Shown: one piece after another, positions 1 to 12,199 of the stretch
How positions within the stretch are numbered: position 1 is the first letter of the stretch
Layout: every line of letters begins with the position of its first letter
DNA from: Sphagnum magellanicum
Lineage: Eukaryota; Streptophyta; Sphagnopsida; Sphagnales; Sphagnaceae
Length of the DNA: 64,000 nt
Assembly (NCBI GenBank): GCA_021904315.1
Contig: CM038916.1
Location: 2,108,001-2,172,000, forward strand
Reading direction: 5' to 3'
Notes under the pieces: generated by a model
The model's database searches: none
Told to the model about the DNA's origin: nothing
Seen by the model: only the letters and a program-made list of their open reading frames with translations
Translations under genes and position numbers: made by a program

Positions 1-302
1 TCCTCTCTGACCTGTAACCAAATTTGGCTAAATTTCCTGTTTTGGATAATCATCAATGTGGCTACTGCACATAATTGGAAAATAAAACCCTGCATTACCT
101 TGGATATGAGATCAAACACTGGTCACCAGTGGGTACGTTGGGCTCAACTTTGTTGGTTTGAAATTCATCCCTTCATTTAATACTGAGAATTTTTTAGATT
201 CTCAACGAAATTTACTCTCGTTGATTGGTATGCGGTCAAGGGCTTGATGCTTGATGACATCCCTTATAAAATTTGAACTCCATGGTGTTGTGCACTACTA
301 GG
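1..302. other. No gene seen
   Basis: AT-rich sequence with no coding pattern, repeat or RNA gene that I can recognise. Confidence 0.5.
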
Positions 303-665
303 GATGATCAACCATTTTTTTCCCCCCTTGTGTTTCATATGGTTTTCAATAATTCATCATTATATATGTCAATGTCAAACTTAATTTAAATTTATATAAA
401 TTTCATGGACATGAAAAGACACCTGGTAATTTATTTTTTAATATCCATGTTAGTGGATAGGGAAAAAAAAGTGAGATAGTTATAAAATGGCGGTAGTTAT
501 TAGAAAACAGGTGAGATAATTATTAAGAAAGTTAATAAAAAAAAGAAATTATGGAATTTGAAATGAAGTAATTAGGCTTGAAAATGAGATAGTTATTTCT
601 AAAAATGTCTTTGGATTGGTACATGAACAACCACACAAAGGATATTGCAAAAATCCCCCCATATA
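303..665 (+). repeat. Dispersed repeat family A, copy 1
   Basis: This stretch matches 13866-14240 by eye over most of its length. Shared landmarks include a run resembling TTCATCATTAT, the block TCATGGACATGAAAA and a later TTAGGCTTG block. The copies are clearly diverged and neither has a long reading frame. It is a non-coding interspersed repeat of unknown class. The Ty3/gypsy element begins about 120 bp downstream of this copy. Confidence 0.6.
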
Positions 666-785
666 CTTGTTCCAATTACTCACCACTGAAATTTGCATTC
701 CTGATTAGGGTTTTGCTTAAGACAACCCCTAGGAAATTTGCATTGACGATCAATGTTGCACAGTTTGAATGCACTTTCAATGTAC

Positions 786-1873
786 TGTAACCAAAAGAAA
801 GAGTCCACAAAACCTTTACTTCTTTCATAAATCCACTCTATTAGAACCTTAGTAACTCCTCTCCTATCAAGTAGGCAGTATTACAATAGTCCTATTATGA
901 GGTCCCACAACTTTTAACCCTCCATCCTTGGCTGGTTCCTAAAAATATGCACACATCAACCTATCCTAAGTCTACTACATTAGTATCCCTTGATTTCTAT
1001 TGGAAACAATGGCATTCTTGTATTATTAGTGCAAAATGTTAATAGGGTCTAGCTTGAAGTCAGAACTCTCAATGTTCATTCAGTTTATGATGAGCTGCTA
1101 ATTCCCTTCTCCCCCTTTTCCCTTTCTACCTGGGTCAATGAACACAAATGTTTCTGTTAGGGTTTAACATGGATCAACTTCTAGGCTCTATAGAACAACT
1201 GAACTAGGTGCACCAAGTTGGTTTGCAACTATTCAAGAAGGGTTCAGAATTCTATGAAAGACAGTGGATCTATGAATGCTTGTTGTAATCTTCCATCCGA
1301 CTTCTCTATCTCAATCACATTCTGTTCAGTCCCAAGGATACCCACAAAGAGGTTTCTGGCTCCTACTTAGGTGTTATGAACTACCCACTGAACAATTGAA
1401 ACAAGGTCTCCCCCCCCCCCCCCCCCCCCCAAAACTTCTATAAATGCAGTTTCTATATGCATTTGATTCTACAGCTCAGACCACCTTTAAGCGTCATCAG
1501 CCTTCAGCATCAACCCTTGATTAGTCTTAATTCTAACCAAAACATAGAGTCCGCCATCTTATAATTACTGGCACAGCGGAAGAAAAAAAAAACCCAGCAA
1601 CTAACTATCTTGCAAGCTCCTCTCTTACCACCAAAAACTGCCCTCCTTCTGCCTGTCAACCTGTTTTCTTGGCCATCCATCTCTAGTCACCACCCTGTTT
1701 CACATAACACACAAGTAACAAACCTTCCAACTCACAGTCACTAACGAACAAAAGAAAAGATAAACCCCACCATTTGCATGAAGAAAGTTGACGGCGGGTT
1801 CATCTCCTAAACCCTAAAACGAATATAGCTTTCACACTACAGAAACCACCCAAAAACTCCCTGTCCGGTCACA
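786..1873 (-). repeat. 3' LTR of the Ty3/gypsy element
   Basis: About 1.09 kb, matching 8464-9633. Its ends are short imperfect inverted repeats of the form TGTRACC. It carries a run of 21 C on the plus strand (1410-1430) and a telo-box-like CCTAAACCCTAAAA near its right end. The outer left edge is certain to within a few bases because the target duplication and the terminal TG overlap. Confidence 0.9.
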
Positions 1874-1880
1874 AATGTAA

Positions 1881-1894
1881 CCCCTCCCTTCCTT
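1881..1894 (-). other. Polypurine tract next to the 3' LTR
   Basis: On the minus strand this is an unbroken purine run (AAGGAAGGGAGGGG) a few bases from the LTR edge, the expected place for the plus-strand primer of an LTR retrotransposon. Confidence 0.7.
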
Positions 1895-1899
1895 AAAAA

Positions 1900-3370
1900 G
1901 TTGAGTCCCTCAGCTCCTTTAATCTTGTGGAGTGTGTTAGATTTGTAAATCCTTGTGGGATCTTTCCCATTGATTCCCATCAGCATCTTGAATGATGCAT
2001 ATTTTGTTGCCTTCTTCAAAATCAAAATTTCCAATCCCATCTACATGCGCTACAAACTGGTATGGACCTTCCCAGCTGGAAGTCAAAGCTTTCTTCTTTC
2101 TTGGCTTCTTCATCTTAACCATTGTTTGTCTAGTAATTAAACCTTCAAAAGTTTGTTTTCCTCTTCTTGTAGCCTAGGTTTTCCTTTGCTTTTGTTATGC
2201 ATGTTTTATATTGAGCAGAACGTTCTCATGGATTTTGGCAATCAACTTTATCTTCTGCATAAATTGTTTTACAGTAGTTTCTACATCAGCAGTGTCATCA
2301 ACCATAGCAGTCAAGGAATATAAGTAGTTATTAGCCCTAAGGTGTGGTGTGCGTCCAGTCAATATCATGAAAGGGGAAAATTTAGTGCTAGATTGAATTC
2401 TGCATAGGTATCCAAACATAACCTTCGCCAATTACTCATCCCAATAGTTGGGATTTTTGGGTGTTGCAGATAGTACCGTTATGCCATGTTTAATAGTCTT
2501 GATCAAACGTTCAACCATACCATTGCACTGTGGCCATTGAGGTGATGTATGTTGATGGTGAATCCCATAGTCTTTGCACATGACATCAAATTCTGCTACC
2601 CACTCTCCTCCTTTATCAGTCAATACAAACTTGGGAACCCCATACCTACAGATTATGTCATCTTCCAAGAACCTAGCCGCAGTCTTAGCACCATGATCAA
2701 CAATAGCCTTTGCCTCGCACCATTTAGAGTAGTGGTCGACATCCACTAGAATGTACTTGTTTCTTGACTTGGTTTCAAACAATGGTCCTAAAGTGTCCAT
2801 AGCAACTCTATAAAACAAATCACAAATAGGTATACTCTTCAACTCTTCATTTTCAGAATGTATACTCCCCATCCTTCTCACCATATGACACTATTGGCAT
2901 ACCTTTACAACAGTCTTCACGTCCTTTGTCCTATTATGCCAAAAGTACCTTCTACATATTTCAGCCAAAGTCCTTTCTTCTCCGAAATGCCCTAGGTTTT
3001 TATGCATTTGGACTACTAGTCCCATGCGGTCTTCTGGCCTTGGCACAAGCAACCGTTTGAAATAAAATGATCGATCCTGCCAGTGGTAGTTCAATATCCT
3101 CTTCCTTGCTCTTTTAAATTCCACAGGATCAACAGTGTCTGGTAGTATTCCTTTTTGCAATAAATTCATGCAAGTTACATCCTTACATATGTCATTGTTT
3201 CTTGTGTCTGTTCCATACTTATCCTCCTCATCAGAACCTATAGAAATCAAGTCATGTTCACCAGATTCAAACAGTTCTTGGGCTACCAACACTAGCTCCA
3301 ATTGTTGTTGTTTGTCATAGTAATGAGGTCTCCTTCTCTTCAGCATCACTCTTACATCATTGTCCTGCAT
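1900..3370 (-). pseudogene. Integrase region of the Ty3/gypsy element (fossil)
   Basis: This region reads as an integrase. It has the HHCC zinc-binding part (around HKNLGHFGEERT and the C-terminal VCQ), then the catalytic core with VDHYSKWCEA and the FVLTDKGGEW block, and a diverged C-terminal tail. It is a broken relic and no working protein is expected. Confidence 0.85.
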
Positions 3371-3609
3371 AATCTCTCCCCCTTTTGTATTTTATGCCTC
3401 ATATGGAACAAGCTCCTTGGGCTGGTCTTCCTCTAATATAACATCAACCACATACAGCTGATGGCTGCTAGCATAACTACAGTGGTTGATACCAAAACAA
3501 CACGCATGATGTTGTACAAACTCCTTGTCTTTCTCTTAACACCGAGCCATTCTGTTTCTTTGCCAATCTGAACAAAGAGAATCTCCCCTTCTTCTTTAGG
3601 TGTGTCAGT

Positions 3610-4756
3610 TTATGTATTTCCAATGTCCTGGATTTCTTCATTGAAGTCATCATCATCCATGGTTGGTCCAATTGGATTCCTACTCAAAGCATTGATATTC
3701 GTATGTCTGAATCTTGGTCGGTGTATTATTTTGAAACAAAAATCCTGTAACATGTCAATCCACCTGCCTCTCTTGCCATGTGCATTTAACACGATTGCTA
3801 ACCATTCAAGTGGTTTGTGATCTGTGCGTAAAATGAAATGATTCCTGTGCAAGTACTGCCTGAAATGCATGATGCCCCATATTAGTGCGTAGCATTCCCC
3901 TTCCATGGGATGGAATTTTCTCTATGCTTCCATTAAACTTTTACTAGCGTAGGCCACCACCTTCTCAAATTTTCCCTCTTTTTGTGACAATATAACTCCA
4001 ACACCTTTGGGTGACCAGTCAACATCTAGACAAAATGTTCTTTTGAAATCAGGTCGTATGAGTACAGGCGCATCAACCAGTGCTACCTTTAACGCCTGGA
4101 ATGCCTGTTGACAACCCATATCCCACACAAAGTCAACATCCCTTTTTGTTAACTCAAATAGTGGAGCTGCTACTTGTGAATAACCTTGGACATAATTCCG
4201 GTAATACCCTGTCAGACCTAATAACGACCTGATGTTTGTGACCGTCTTTGGTTGTGGAAAATGTAGAATTACCTCAATTTTTCTAGGATCTGGTTTGGTG
4301 CCCTCCTTGCTAACCACATGGCCCAAAAATGTAATGCTCTTTGCAGCAAAACAACATTTGTTTGGGTTCAATTTTAGGTTTACTTCCCTGAATTTGTACA
4401 ACATTGCATCCAAATGTTGAAGATGTTCCTCCCAACTTTCGTTGTGCACATTGAGATCATCAACAAATACCTTCAAGAATTTGGTACCCAAGTCCTTAAA
4501 AACCTCTAACATAATTCTGATAAAAGTACTGGTTGCATTCTTAAGACTGAATGGCATGACTGTCCAGTCATACAATCTGATTTTAGTGATCAAAGTTGTC
4601 TTCTTCATGTCTTCTGGAGCCATTCGAATTTGCCAGAAACCAGACTATAAGTCTAAGGTAGTAAACCATGATGATTTTCCCAATTGGTTAATCACATCAT
4701 CCATGAGTGGCATTGGAAATGAATCCCGACGTGTTTGTGCGTTGAGTGGTCGATAG
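3610..4756 (-). pseudogene. Reverse transcriptase and RNase H region of the Ty3/gypsy element (fossil)
   Basis: Typical Ty3/gypsy polymerase features are visible: the catalytic block VFVDDL, the LGHVVS stretch, the GLTGYYR connection motif and the RNase H start FCLDVDWSPKGVG followed by TDHKPLEWL. The order RT, RNase H, integrase separates this element from Ty1/copia. It is a broken relic. Confidence 0.9.
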
Positions 4757-5300
4757 TCTCCACAGAAACGCCTGCTCCCATCCTTCTTCACTAGTAGAGT
4801 TACCTAACATGCATACTCATAGTTACTAGGCTTCATCTTGCCCAAATCCACCAGGACATCAATCTACCTCTTCACTTTTGCCTCCTCCCAGTAGGATAAT
4901 CGACCAGGAGATACTTTGCAAGGTGGAAACCCCTACATATCCACAAAATGTTCCCCAATAGTGCAACAACCTAGTTCACCCTTGTTCCAAGCAAAAACAT
5001 CTTGGTACCGCTCCAGAACTTTCCAGAATTGTTGTTGTTTCTTTTCATCCAAGCTAGTGTCAATCCTAATTCGTTGACAGATCTCCCTCCATCTAGTGTT
5101 CATTTCATCATGGTTGGATGATGCCAACTGTTCAGTGGGGTTGTAATCAAGGTTGCCATCTTTTGTCTGGAGAACCTACAGCAGTGCTGGGATTGTGGGG
5201 GTGTGGCCTTGGCTGGGTTGCTACATCAAAAGTGGGATAGCTACATCATGTGTGGATTCATACATGGCCTGTCTACTTTGCTCTGCATCAGACACCCATC

Positions 5301-7320
5301 TCAACCAGTCTGCGTAATCATCCGCATCTCTAATTTTTTCTTCCATGAACCGTCAACCTGATCCTGTAATATCAGTTGCAGAATCTCTTGCGGTCCTTCT
5401 AACCTTACCAAATCCTCCAATTCAATATCCCTAAACTCATCCTCACAATCAATTTTTTTCAATTGACGAGACTCCCAATCACAGTATTCACTACCATCAG
5501 TACCAGTATTTGAATATGAGGTAGATGCATCATCTTCTTTGGTCATGACAGTACTATCCTGATTTGGTATCCAGTCATAATCATCATTGATGTGTGTGTT
5601 TTTCAAGATAGTCGTAGCCTCTTGCATCAGAGCTTCTGAGTTCATCCTCTGTAACAAATTCACCATAGTCAATGGCAATACTTCCACATTGGCCCTTGGA
5701 CCATGCCTTACTTGGATTAGCCCTTGTTCCACATCCACAATTGCACCAATCTTTATAAGAAAATCTAAACCAAGTAATACATCATAACTGTCTGTATCAA
5801 CTACCATGAAGGTCATAGTGCATTGCATTCCTCTAACCTTCATTAGTACTTCGTCAATCCTACCAAGGGCATGTGTGACAACTCCTACTGCTATTTTATA
5901 AGTTTCAGATCCAGTAACGAGATGCATTATGCCTAGTTCTCTAACTATAGCGACAGCCATAATTGACATGGAGGCTCCAGTATCCACCAGTCCTTCAACA
6001 ACATAGTTATTGATCTCCACAAGCAAATGCAGAGTCTTGCTTCGATGGGTCTTGTTGATGCAGATCTTCCTCAGTGTTGGAACCGTAGACACCATTGACA
6101 CCTGATTTTTAGTTGCCTCTGAATCCTTTTTTTGCCTTGCCAACCTTACCAAACTTTCAAGGTGTTCCAGTTCCCCTGGAATCATCAGAATGGTTTCCAT
6201 AGGTGAAAGGGAGATCTTTCCTTTTATGAAGTGTGCAAGAATCTTGGACCTGACTGAAGTGTCCCGGTTTGCACCTACTCCATCTCCTATAGCTTCATGA
6301 GTCGGTACAGCCCCTCCTGGTGCTACATCAACAGGAACCCTCCTTCTAGGCATTTGGGTGTAAGAGAAAAGATTCTCATTCCCACAGAGCTTGTTAAGTT
6401 GTTGCATGGTCACCGCTTCATCATTTAACAACACCTCCAAGAAGTTTGTTGTTCCAGAATGTGATTTCCCATCATTGGGCTTCTTCCAACATCTATTTTC
6501 AGAATGCCCTAAACTTGTGCAGAAGGTACATTTAATTCCACAATTCTCTGTCCTATGAGGCATACCGCACTTGGTGCATTTTGGCTACAGCTCATTTAAC
6601 CTTGGACAAGTGGTGGCCAAATGGTCCCCTCTTTTACAGATTTGGCATCCTCCAAATACAGTGGAAGAAAAAGTTGCTTCTGGATTGTGTATAGTCCCCT
6701 TGAAGAAATTGATAAATGTGTTGTTTAATGCAGTGACCTGTTTCTCCATTATGGTTTCTGAGGTCCCCTCTTCTTGTTCCTCTTTAAGAGGTTCATAGGG
6801 AGTCTCTCCAAGCTCGCCCAAAACTCTTTCTAGTTTTGTTGTAGCACCAACTAACTCTTCAATATTTGTAAACGTCCTTACCACACACAATTTTTGAATT
6901 TCTAGCTTCAATCTGGACAGAAATCTTCTTTTCTACTCAGCGTCTTGTATCCTGCCCCTTTGAAACAGTTTGTCGAGACGTTCAAAGTATTTCTGAATTC
7001 TCTCTTTGGGTTTTTGTTTAATGGCATCGAGCTTCATCTTGATGTCATCAGCATCTACGTCCCCATACTTCTGTACTATCAGAGTCCTCAACTCAGCCTA
7101 ATCGGCTAGTGCTGGTTGCAACCTGCTGAACCATTCCTTGGCCTTGCCTCTCAAATTTAGCTTCGTAATCTTGAACAATTTGTTTGCATTCAGATCTCGC
7201 ACCTCAGCAGCCATGGTAAGCTTCTCTACCTAGTCATTGACGTCTTCATGATCTCGTCCCCATAACAGTTCGTCCATCCCTTGGGGGCTAGTCATTTTGC
7301 AAATGTTCAACTCCAAGCTA
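5301..7320 (-). pseudogene. gag and protease region of the Ty3/gypsy element (fossil)
   Basis: Two CCHC zinc knuckles are visible (CQICKRGDHLATTC and CTFCTSLGHSENRC), followed by an aspartic protease with the active-site block VDTGASMSIM. The stretch upstream, to about 7320, has gag-like composition but no recognisable motif. Nothing here is expected to be functional. Confidence 0.85.
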
Positions 7321-7706
7321 AAGTTGCAATATTTTCTTTTGCACAAATGTCTTTAGACCACATTCAAGTACCTAGAGTCTTGTCTAGTTTCTCATCCCAT
7401 TCTACTCCTGTTGAATGTGAATAGGACCAATGCTATTGGAACAGAGATGTTAGTCACTGAATGCATGAGGTCCAACTCCCTGTCTGGATAGATCTTGTTC
7501 TATCCTCCAAACATGCCACTGTCCTGGAGAAGAGTCTTAATAACATTGGTGACCACCTTAATTAGATTCCAGAAGCATCAAAATAGTTCATTTCCAGATG
7601 TGTAAACCCCAAGGATTTCCATTGATTCTTGATCCTAATAATGACTCTTTCACATTCGAAATACCAGGTGCAACAAACTTTCCTTCAAGAAAGAGCCAGC
7701 CGTGAT

Positions 7707-8105
7707 TCAATTTGAAAATTCAGATTGATCACCTTTAGCTACTGGTCTTAAAGGTACAACATGAGATGGAAAAGTGGAAAAACTTTGTTCATCTGTGGAT
7801 TCTTGTTGGAACTGCCATCCTTCTTTTGGATTGTGCCATATCCTCCAACTTATGATGCGAGACCTTGATCCACAGTGTTCCACCCTGAGTAGGTGATCTC
7901 CAATTTGAAACAAGTCTTCCACACCAGGAATGTACAATTTGGTAAAATGGTTAGGCGAAACAGCAAGCTTGGGAATCCAAATGTCTCCAATTCTAGGTAC
8001 ACTACGCTGCCTTTCAGGAAATGAAGGTGTTACTTTACGCAAGGTATGAGGTGTAATAATATTGCGTCTATAGCTCTGAGGTTGACCTCCATCCCCTTGC
8101 TCCAT
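7707..8105 (-). other. Unrecognised leader reading frame between 5' LTR and gag
   Basis: A 132-codon open stretch lies between the primer-binding site and the gag region of the Ty3/gypsy element. I do not recognise the predicted product. It may be part of the element's long leader or chance. It has no visible signal peptide or membrane segment. Confidence 0.35.
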
Positions 8106-8447
8106 CCCTTACTTTCAACCAAACTTGAGGACGTGTATAAAAGCCATTATGAACTAATTCTACTGCCACATCCCCGACTCGGGCTTCATTTGGGTCTATT
8201 CCTACAAATGTTATTACGCCAAAGCCCAAGAAACACAGAACTACCGCTCTTATCTATGGTCCATCTTGCCCCCTTGGATAATCGAACTTAATGACTATTT
8301 GTTGCTCACGAATTTCCTGCGTTACCTCATCTATACCAACCTCATCTGCACCTATACCAACCTCATCTGCACTAGATGATGACATGATACTTCAACTACC
8401 GTCATACCCAGACATCTGCAGGTTCTACTGATGTCACCCGATTTGAA

Positions 8448-8463
8448 CCTGGCTCTGATACTA
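8448..8463 (-). other. Primer-binding site (initiator tRNA-Met)
   Basis: Read on the minus strand, the sequence TATCAGAGCCAGG follows directly on the 5' LTR. It is complementary to the 3' end of plant initiator tRNA-Met, with one mismatch next to the CCA end. This sets the element's orientation. Confidence 0.85.
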
Positions 8464-9633
8464 AAAGAAAAAGTCCACAAAACTTCTACTTCTTTCATAA
8501 ATCCACTTTGTTAGAATTTCAATAACTCTTCTCCTATCAAGTAGGCAGTATTACAACGGTCCTATTATGAGGTCCCACAACTTCTAACCCTCCATCCTTG
8601 GTTGGTTCCTAAAAATATGCACACATCAACCTATCCTAAGTCTACTATAGTAGTATCCCTTGATTTCTATTGGAAACAATGGCATTCTTGTATTGTTAGT
8701 GCAAAATGTTAATAGGGTCTAGCTTGAAGTCAGAGCTCTCAATGTTCATTCGGTCTGTGATGAGCTGCTAATTCCCTTCTCCCCTTTTTCCCTTTCTACC
8801 TAGGTCAATGAACACAAATGCTTCTACTAGGGTTTAACACGGATCAACTTTTGGGCTCTACGGAACAATTGAACTAGGTGCACCAAGTTGGTTTGCAACT
8901 ATTCAAGAAGGGTTCAGAATTTTATGAAAGATAGTGGATCTATGAATGCTTGTTGTAATCTTCCATCCGACTTCTCTATCTCAATCACATTCTGCTCAGT
9001 CCCAAGGATACCCACAAAGAGGTTTCTGGCTCCTACTCAGGTGTTATGAACTACCCACTGAACAATTGAAACAAGGTCTCCCCCCCCCCCCCCCCCCCCC
9101 AAACTTCTATAAATGCAGTTTCTATATGCATTTGATTCTACAACTTAGACCACCTTTAAGCATCATCAGCCTTCAGCATCAACCCTTGATTAGTCTTAAT
9201 TCTAACCAAAACATAGAGCCGGCATCTTATAGTTATTGGCGCAACAGAAGGAAAAAAAAAACCCAGCAACTAACTATCTTGCAAGCTCCTCTCTTACCAC
9301 CAAAAACTGCCCTCCTTCTGCTTGTCGACCTACCTCTTTCTCTTTCGAATCCCATCTCTTATCCTCGTCCACGCTCCTATTCTTCCCGCCTTTCTTGCAT
9401 CCATAGATCGTGCTTGGCCATCCATCTCTAGTTGCCACCCTGTTTCACATAACACATAAGCATCAAACCTTCCAACTCACAATCACTAACGAACAAAAGA
9501 AAAGATAAACCCCGCCGCTTGCATGAAGAAAGTTGACGATGGGTTCATCTCCTAAACCCTAAAACGAATATAGCTTTCACACTACAGAAACCACCAAAAA
9601 ACTCCATGTCCGGTCACTCCTTGTCTGGTCACA
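8464..9633 (-). repeat. 5' LTR of the Ty3/gypsy element
   Basis: About 1.17 kb, the partner of 786-1873. It carries the same 21-base C run (9080-9100) and the same telo-box-like motif. The two LTRs differ slightly in length and by about 5-8% in sampled stretches. Open frames within it have no protein-like character. Confidence 0.9.
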
Positions 9634-9638
9634 GTACT

Positions 9639-9966
9639 GTCAAGGGCCTTATATACACTACACTGAAAAGGCCACAGGGAACCAATATGCACCAGCATAT
9701 GAATTGACCATTCTGTCCAATGGATGGGGCCATGTTTTTCATCACGTACCTAACCCCTAGCTAACCACCCCTTGGTTAGCTGAGTTAGTCTGTTTAAAGG
9801 TCCTATGTAATTGTACTTACATTATTTTCAACTTGAAAAAAAAGGGAAAAAGCTTTCTTCCTCCCTCTTCGTCCTATTCTACCTAACTCCCTCCCTACAT
9901 ACAACTAACAACCAACATATTACCGAACTGACTACCTACTTGCTTGCAACAACTTACCTACCTAAA
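9639..9966. other. Flank of the LTR element; no gene
   Basis: Original insertion-site sequence. It holds a TATA-like TTATATACAC soon after the LTR and a T/C-rich tract around 9850-9900. This could be the remains of an older LTR or promoter, but there is no second copy in the window to support either. Confidence 0.4.
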
Positions 9967-10187
9967 GGTGCATTAACACTTGGTGTTAGGGATTCTAGTG
10001 TTGAGTCCCCTAACACCATGCTAGTCATTTAGGACTTACACGTAGTATCTAGTACTTACAGTGAACATATTATGTTAACCTAACATTCACTTAATATTAA
10101 GGTGTCGGCCACTTAACATGGGGTGCCTCCTAGGATGCCATCTAGATTTTCATTTAACACTAACTTAACATCAAGTGTGAATGCACC
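9967..10187. mobile_element. MITE family 1, copy 1
   Basis: A 221-bp non-coding element with terminal inverted repeats of about 22 bp. The left end GGTGCATTAACACTTGGTGT mirrors the right end with about two mismatches. TAA-like trinucleotides flank both ends, as in Tourist/PIF-Harbinger MITEs, but one base at the junction is ambiguous, so the superfamily is an inference. A second copy lies at 24172-24495. Confidence 0.75.
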
Positions 10188-12199
10188 ATAAGCATTCTAC
10201 TCACCAATTGGGTTGTACCTATATGAGCCATCTACTTAACTACACATTACCTACTGACACAAAAAGATTGGATGTTGTTGTTGCCACATGCAGGTAATTG
10301 TTAAGTCAATTTTTTGGAATTTCTTATTATATTTTGTAAGGCCTTTTTTTCTTCTCCTTTCCATTCTTTTTGTCTTTTTTTGTCGTGGTCCATGCAAATA
10401 TTTTAAGATTGGCCTTACTAAACATTGCATATTTCATAAATGTGGGTATTGCAGGTTTGACAAAAAAAAATAAAAATGCAAAATTTGGGATTCACTTGAA
10501 GGTATTGTAGGTTTGACCACATTGCATAGTGTAGATTTTTGACCCAAAAATACAAACAAAAACTAAGCAAGCTTCAATTCCAAGCTTTAAAAAATAAAAT
10601 AGCAGCATAACAATATTGCAGTAGAAGTTTTTTTCCTTATGGTACTCAAGAGGTACCCATTGAGTATCATGGAAATTAAAATTTAGAAAATCCTTAGTTT
10701 TTACTGTGTGTAACACCCTTGGTCACAGGTGTTATTGGGATTTAGGGTTCCCTCGCCCAAAATGGAAGCATGTTTTGTCATGTTTCCTTTTGGTGCCTCC
10801 TTTACAAGGTATATATGTGGAAGTTGAACCATGGCCAAAACAATATGGGATAAATAACCAGGGTGATATTTGGAATGTTGTAGGGAACATATTGAGAACT
10901 TCATGGGAAAAACTGTGAAAACATTGAGAATTGACAAACATAATGCTTCCAAAATTGGTTTGTCACCATTTTCAACTTGAACTAATACACCCATTATAAA
11001 CTGGAGGTCAATTCAAAACATGTTCCCTTATATCGATATGTAGAATGCTGAACAATATACATTTAGACCTGTCAAACTTTAGAAACAAATTATCATTGCT
11101 GTCAACAGTGGAAAAGTATACAAGGAATGGTAAGTTCATGGCATGGGAGGAGGGCATGGAGTGGGGATTGGGGACGGCGTCATTATTTGAAAGGACCTCT
11201 CTTCTACTGAAGTGGTAAGGCAATTGAGAAGGAAAGACCTTGCCCATTAAAAAGGGTTCCCAGGGTTCCTGACCAAGGGTTCCCAGCCTTGCCCAAGGGT
11301 TACTTCAAATACTTTTTAGTTTTGCAAGAGTCTTTACCATCAGGTAGTAGTTTGCATGATATGTAACAACCTTGGAGAAATGCCATGGTGCATTTGGAGG
11401 GTGCCTTACTAGGGGAAATTTCCAGCTCCAAAATCACCTAGAGTAGGAGATTTCATGTAAGAGAGCACACAGCTTCGTGTAAGGCAATGTTAGCAGTTGA
11501 TGCCTTAGGATATTCCAAAGGGGAAGGCACTTCTGCCCTGAGCCTCAGGGTGGTGCCTGTCAGTGCCTTCCCCTGTACTTTCTGACCTAAGTCTTTGTAT
11601 CAATACGGTTAGAATGCACTGAAATAATAAAAACATGGTTTCCTTCTGATTGGAAGTTTTGATGTTATTTGTTGTAAGCTCTGCATTGCAAGAGAAATAT
11701 TTGATGATCACCATTAGACAATTTCTGTAGTACATTTCATTATGTTCTGCATTCATGGGTTGATGATGTTTCATTGAGCAAACAACATCATCTAAGTTGA
11801 GGTGTAGAGGCCTCACATTTACTTTTGAATAGGAGGAATGACATTTTTTTCATCTTTCTATTGAGCTATTTTGTTGTAGGGCTTCCCACCTGCCTTATTT
11901 TGACTTGTCATGAAGTGAAGTTTCTTAAGAAAGTTTGTTTCTAGATTAATGAAGAAGATGAAAATACAATATGTACAAGGGAAGGTGTTGTTGTTAGAGC
12001 ACCTCCATTAGTGCTCATTATGTCACTTTGGATAATAAAATTATATGACTTGTTTTGGAGGAATATGTTTTTAAGGTTGAAAGGGGTTCACGTTTGTTTC
12101 AGTCATGTTGGCATGCAGCACGAAATGATTTTCCTCTTGTAGTTAGGGAGATGCACCTTTCTTTTGAGAGTTTGGTAGTTATCACCACCTCATGTTTAC
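10188..12199. other. Non-coding stretch
   Basis: No gene recognised. It contains T-rich runs, a short duplicated phrase around GGTATTGCAGGTTTGAC (10445-10520), and the nested hairpin at 11519-11574. Reading frames on both strands look random. Confidence 0.45.
11519..11574. repeat. Nested perfect hairpin
   Basis: Outer arms AGGGGAAGGCACT (11519-11531) and AGTGCCTTCCCCT (11562-11574) are exact reverse complements of 13 bp. Inside them CCCTGAG-C-CTCAGGG (11536-11550) forms a second perfect 7-bp hairpin. It is GC-rich in an AT-rich setting. No coding context. Confidence 0.85.

Larger units (their letters stand above)
782..9638 (-). mobile_element. Ty3/gypsy LTR retrotransposon, structurally whole, coding broken
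   Basis: The element lies on the minus strand and is about 8.85 kb long, between matching target duplications GTAC(T) at 782-786 and 9634-9638. It has two LTRs, a primer-binding site complementary to initiator tRNA-Met, a polypurine tract, and the domain order gag (two zinc knuckles), protease, reverse transcriptase, RNase H, integrase, which is the Ty3/gypsy order. No chromodomain was recognised after the integrase, and the lineage within the family is not assigned. The coding part is a fossil with roughly eight to ten breaks. Sampled LTR stretches differ by about 5-8% by eye, mostly transitions, so insertion is probably a few million years old or more, depending on the rate assumed. Confidence 0.93.

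Noticed and set aside
605-790. Short open frame left of the gypsy element
   Set aside because: It lies partly in repeat family A and runs to the LTR edge; the product has no recognisable feature.
8946-9431. 161-codon open frame on the plus strand
   Set aside because: It lies inside the 5' LTR, runs antisense to the element and includes the C run as a proline stretch.
9639-9966. Possible second LTR or promoter (TATA-like box, pyrimidine tract)
   Set aside because: No second copy, no terminal TG/CA pair with a target duplication, and no primer site nearby.
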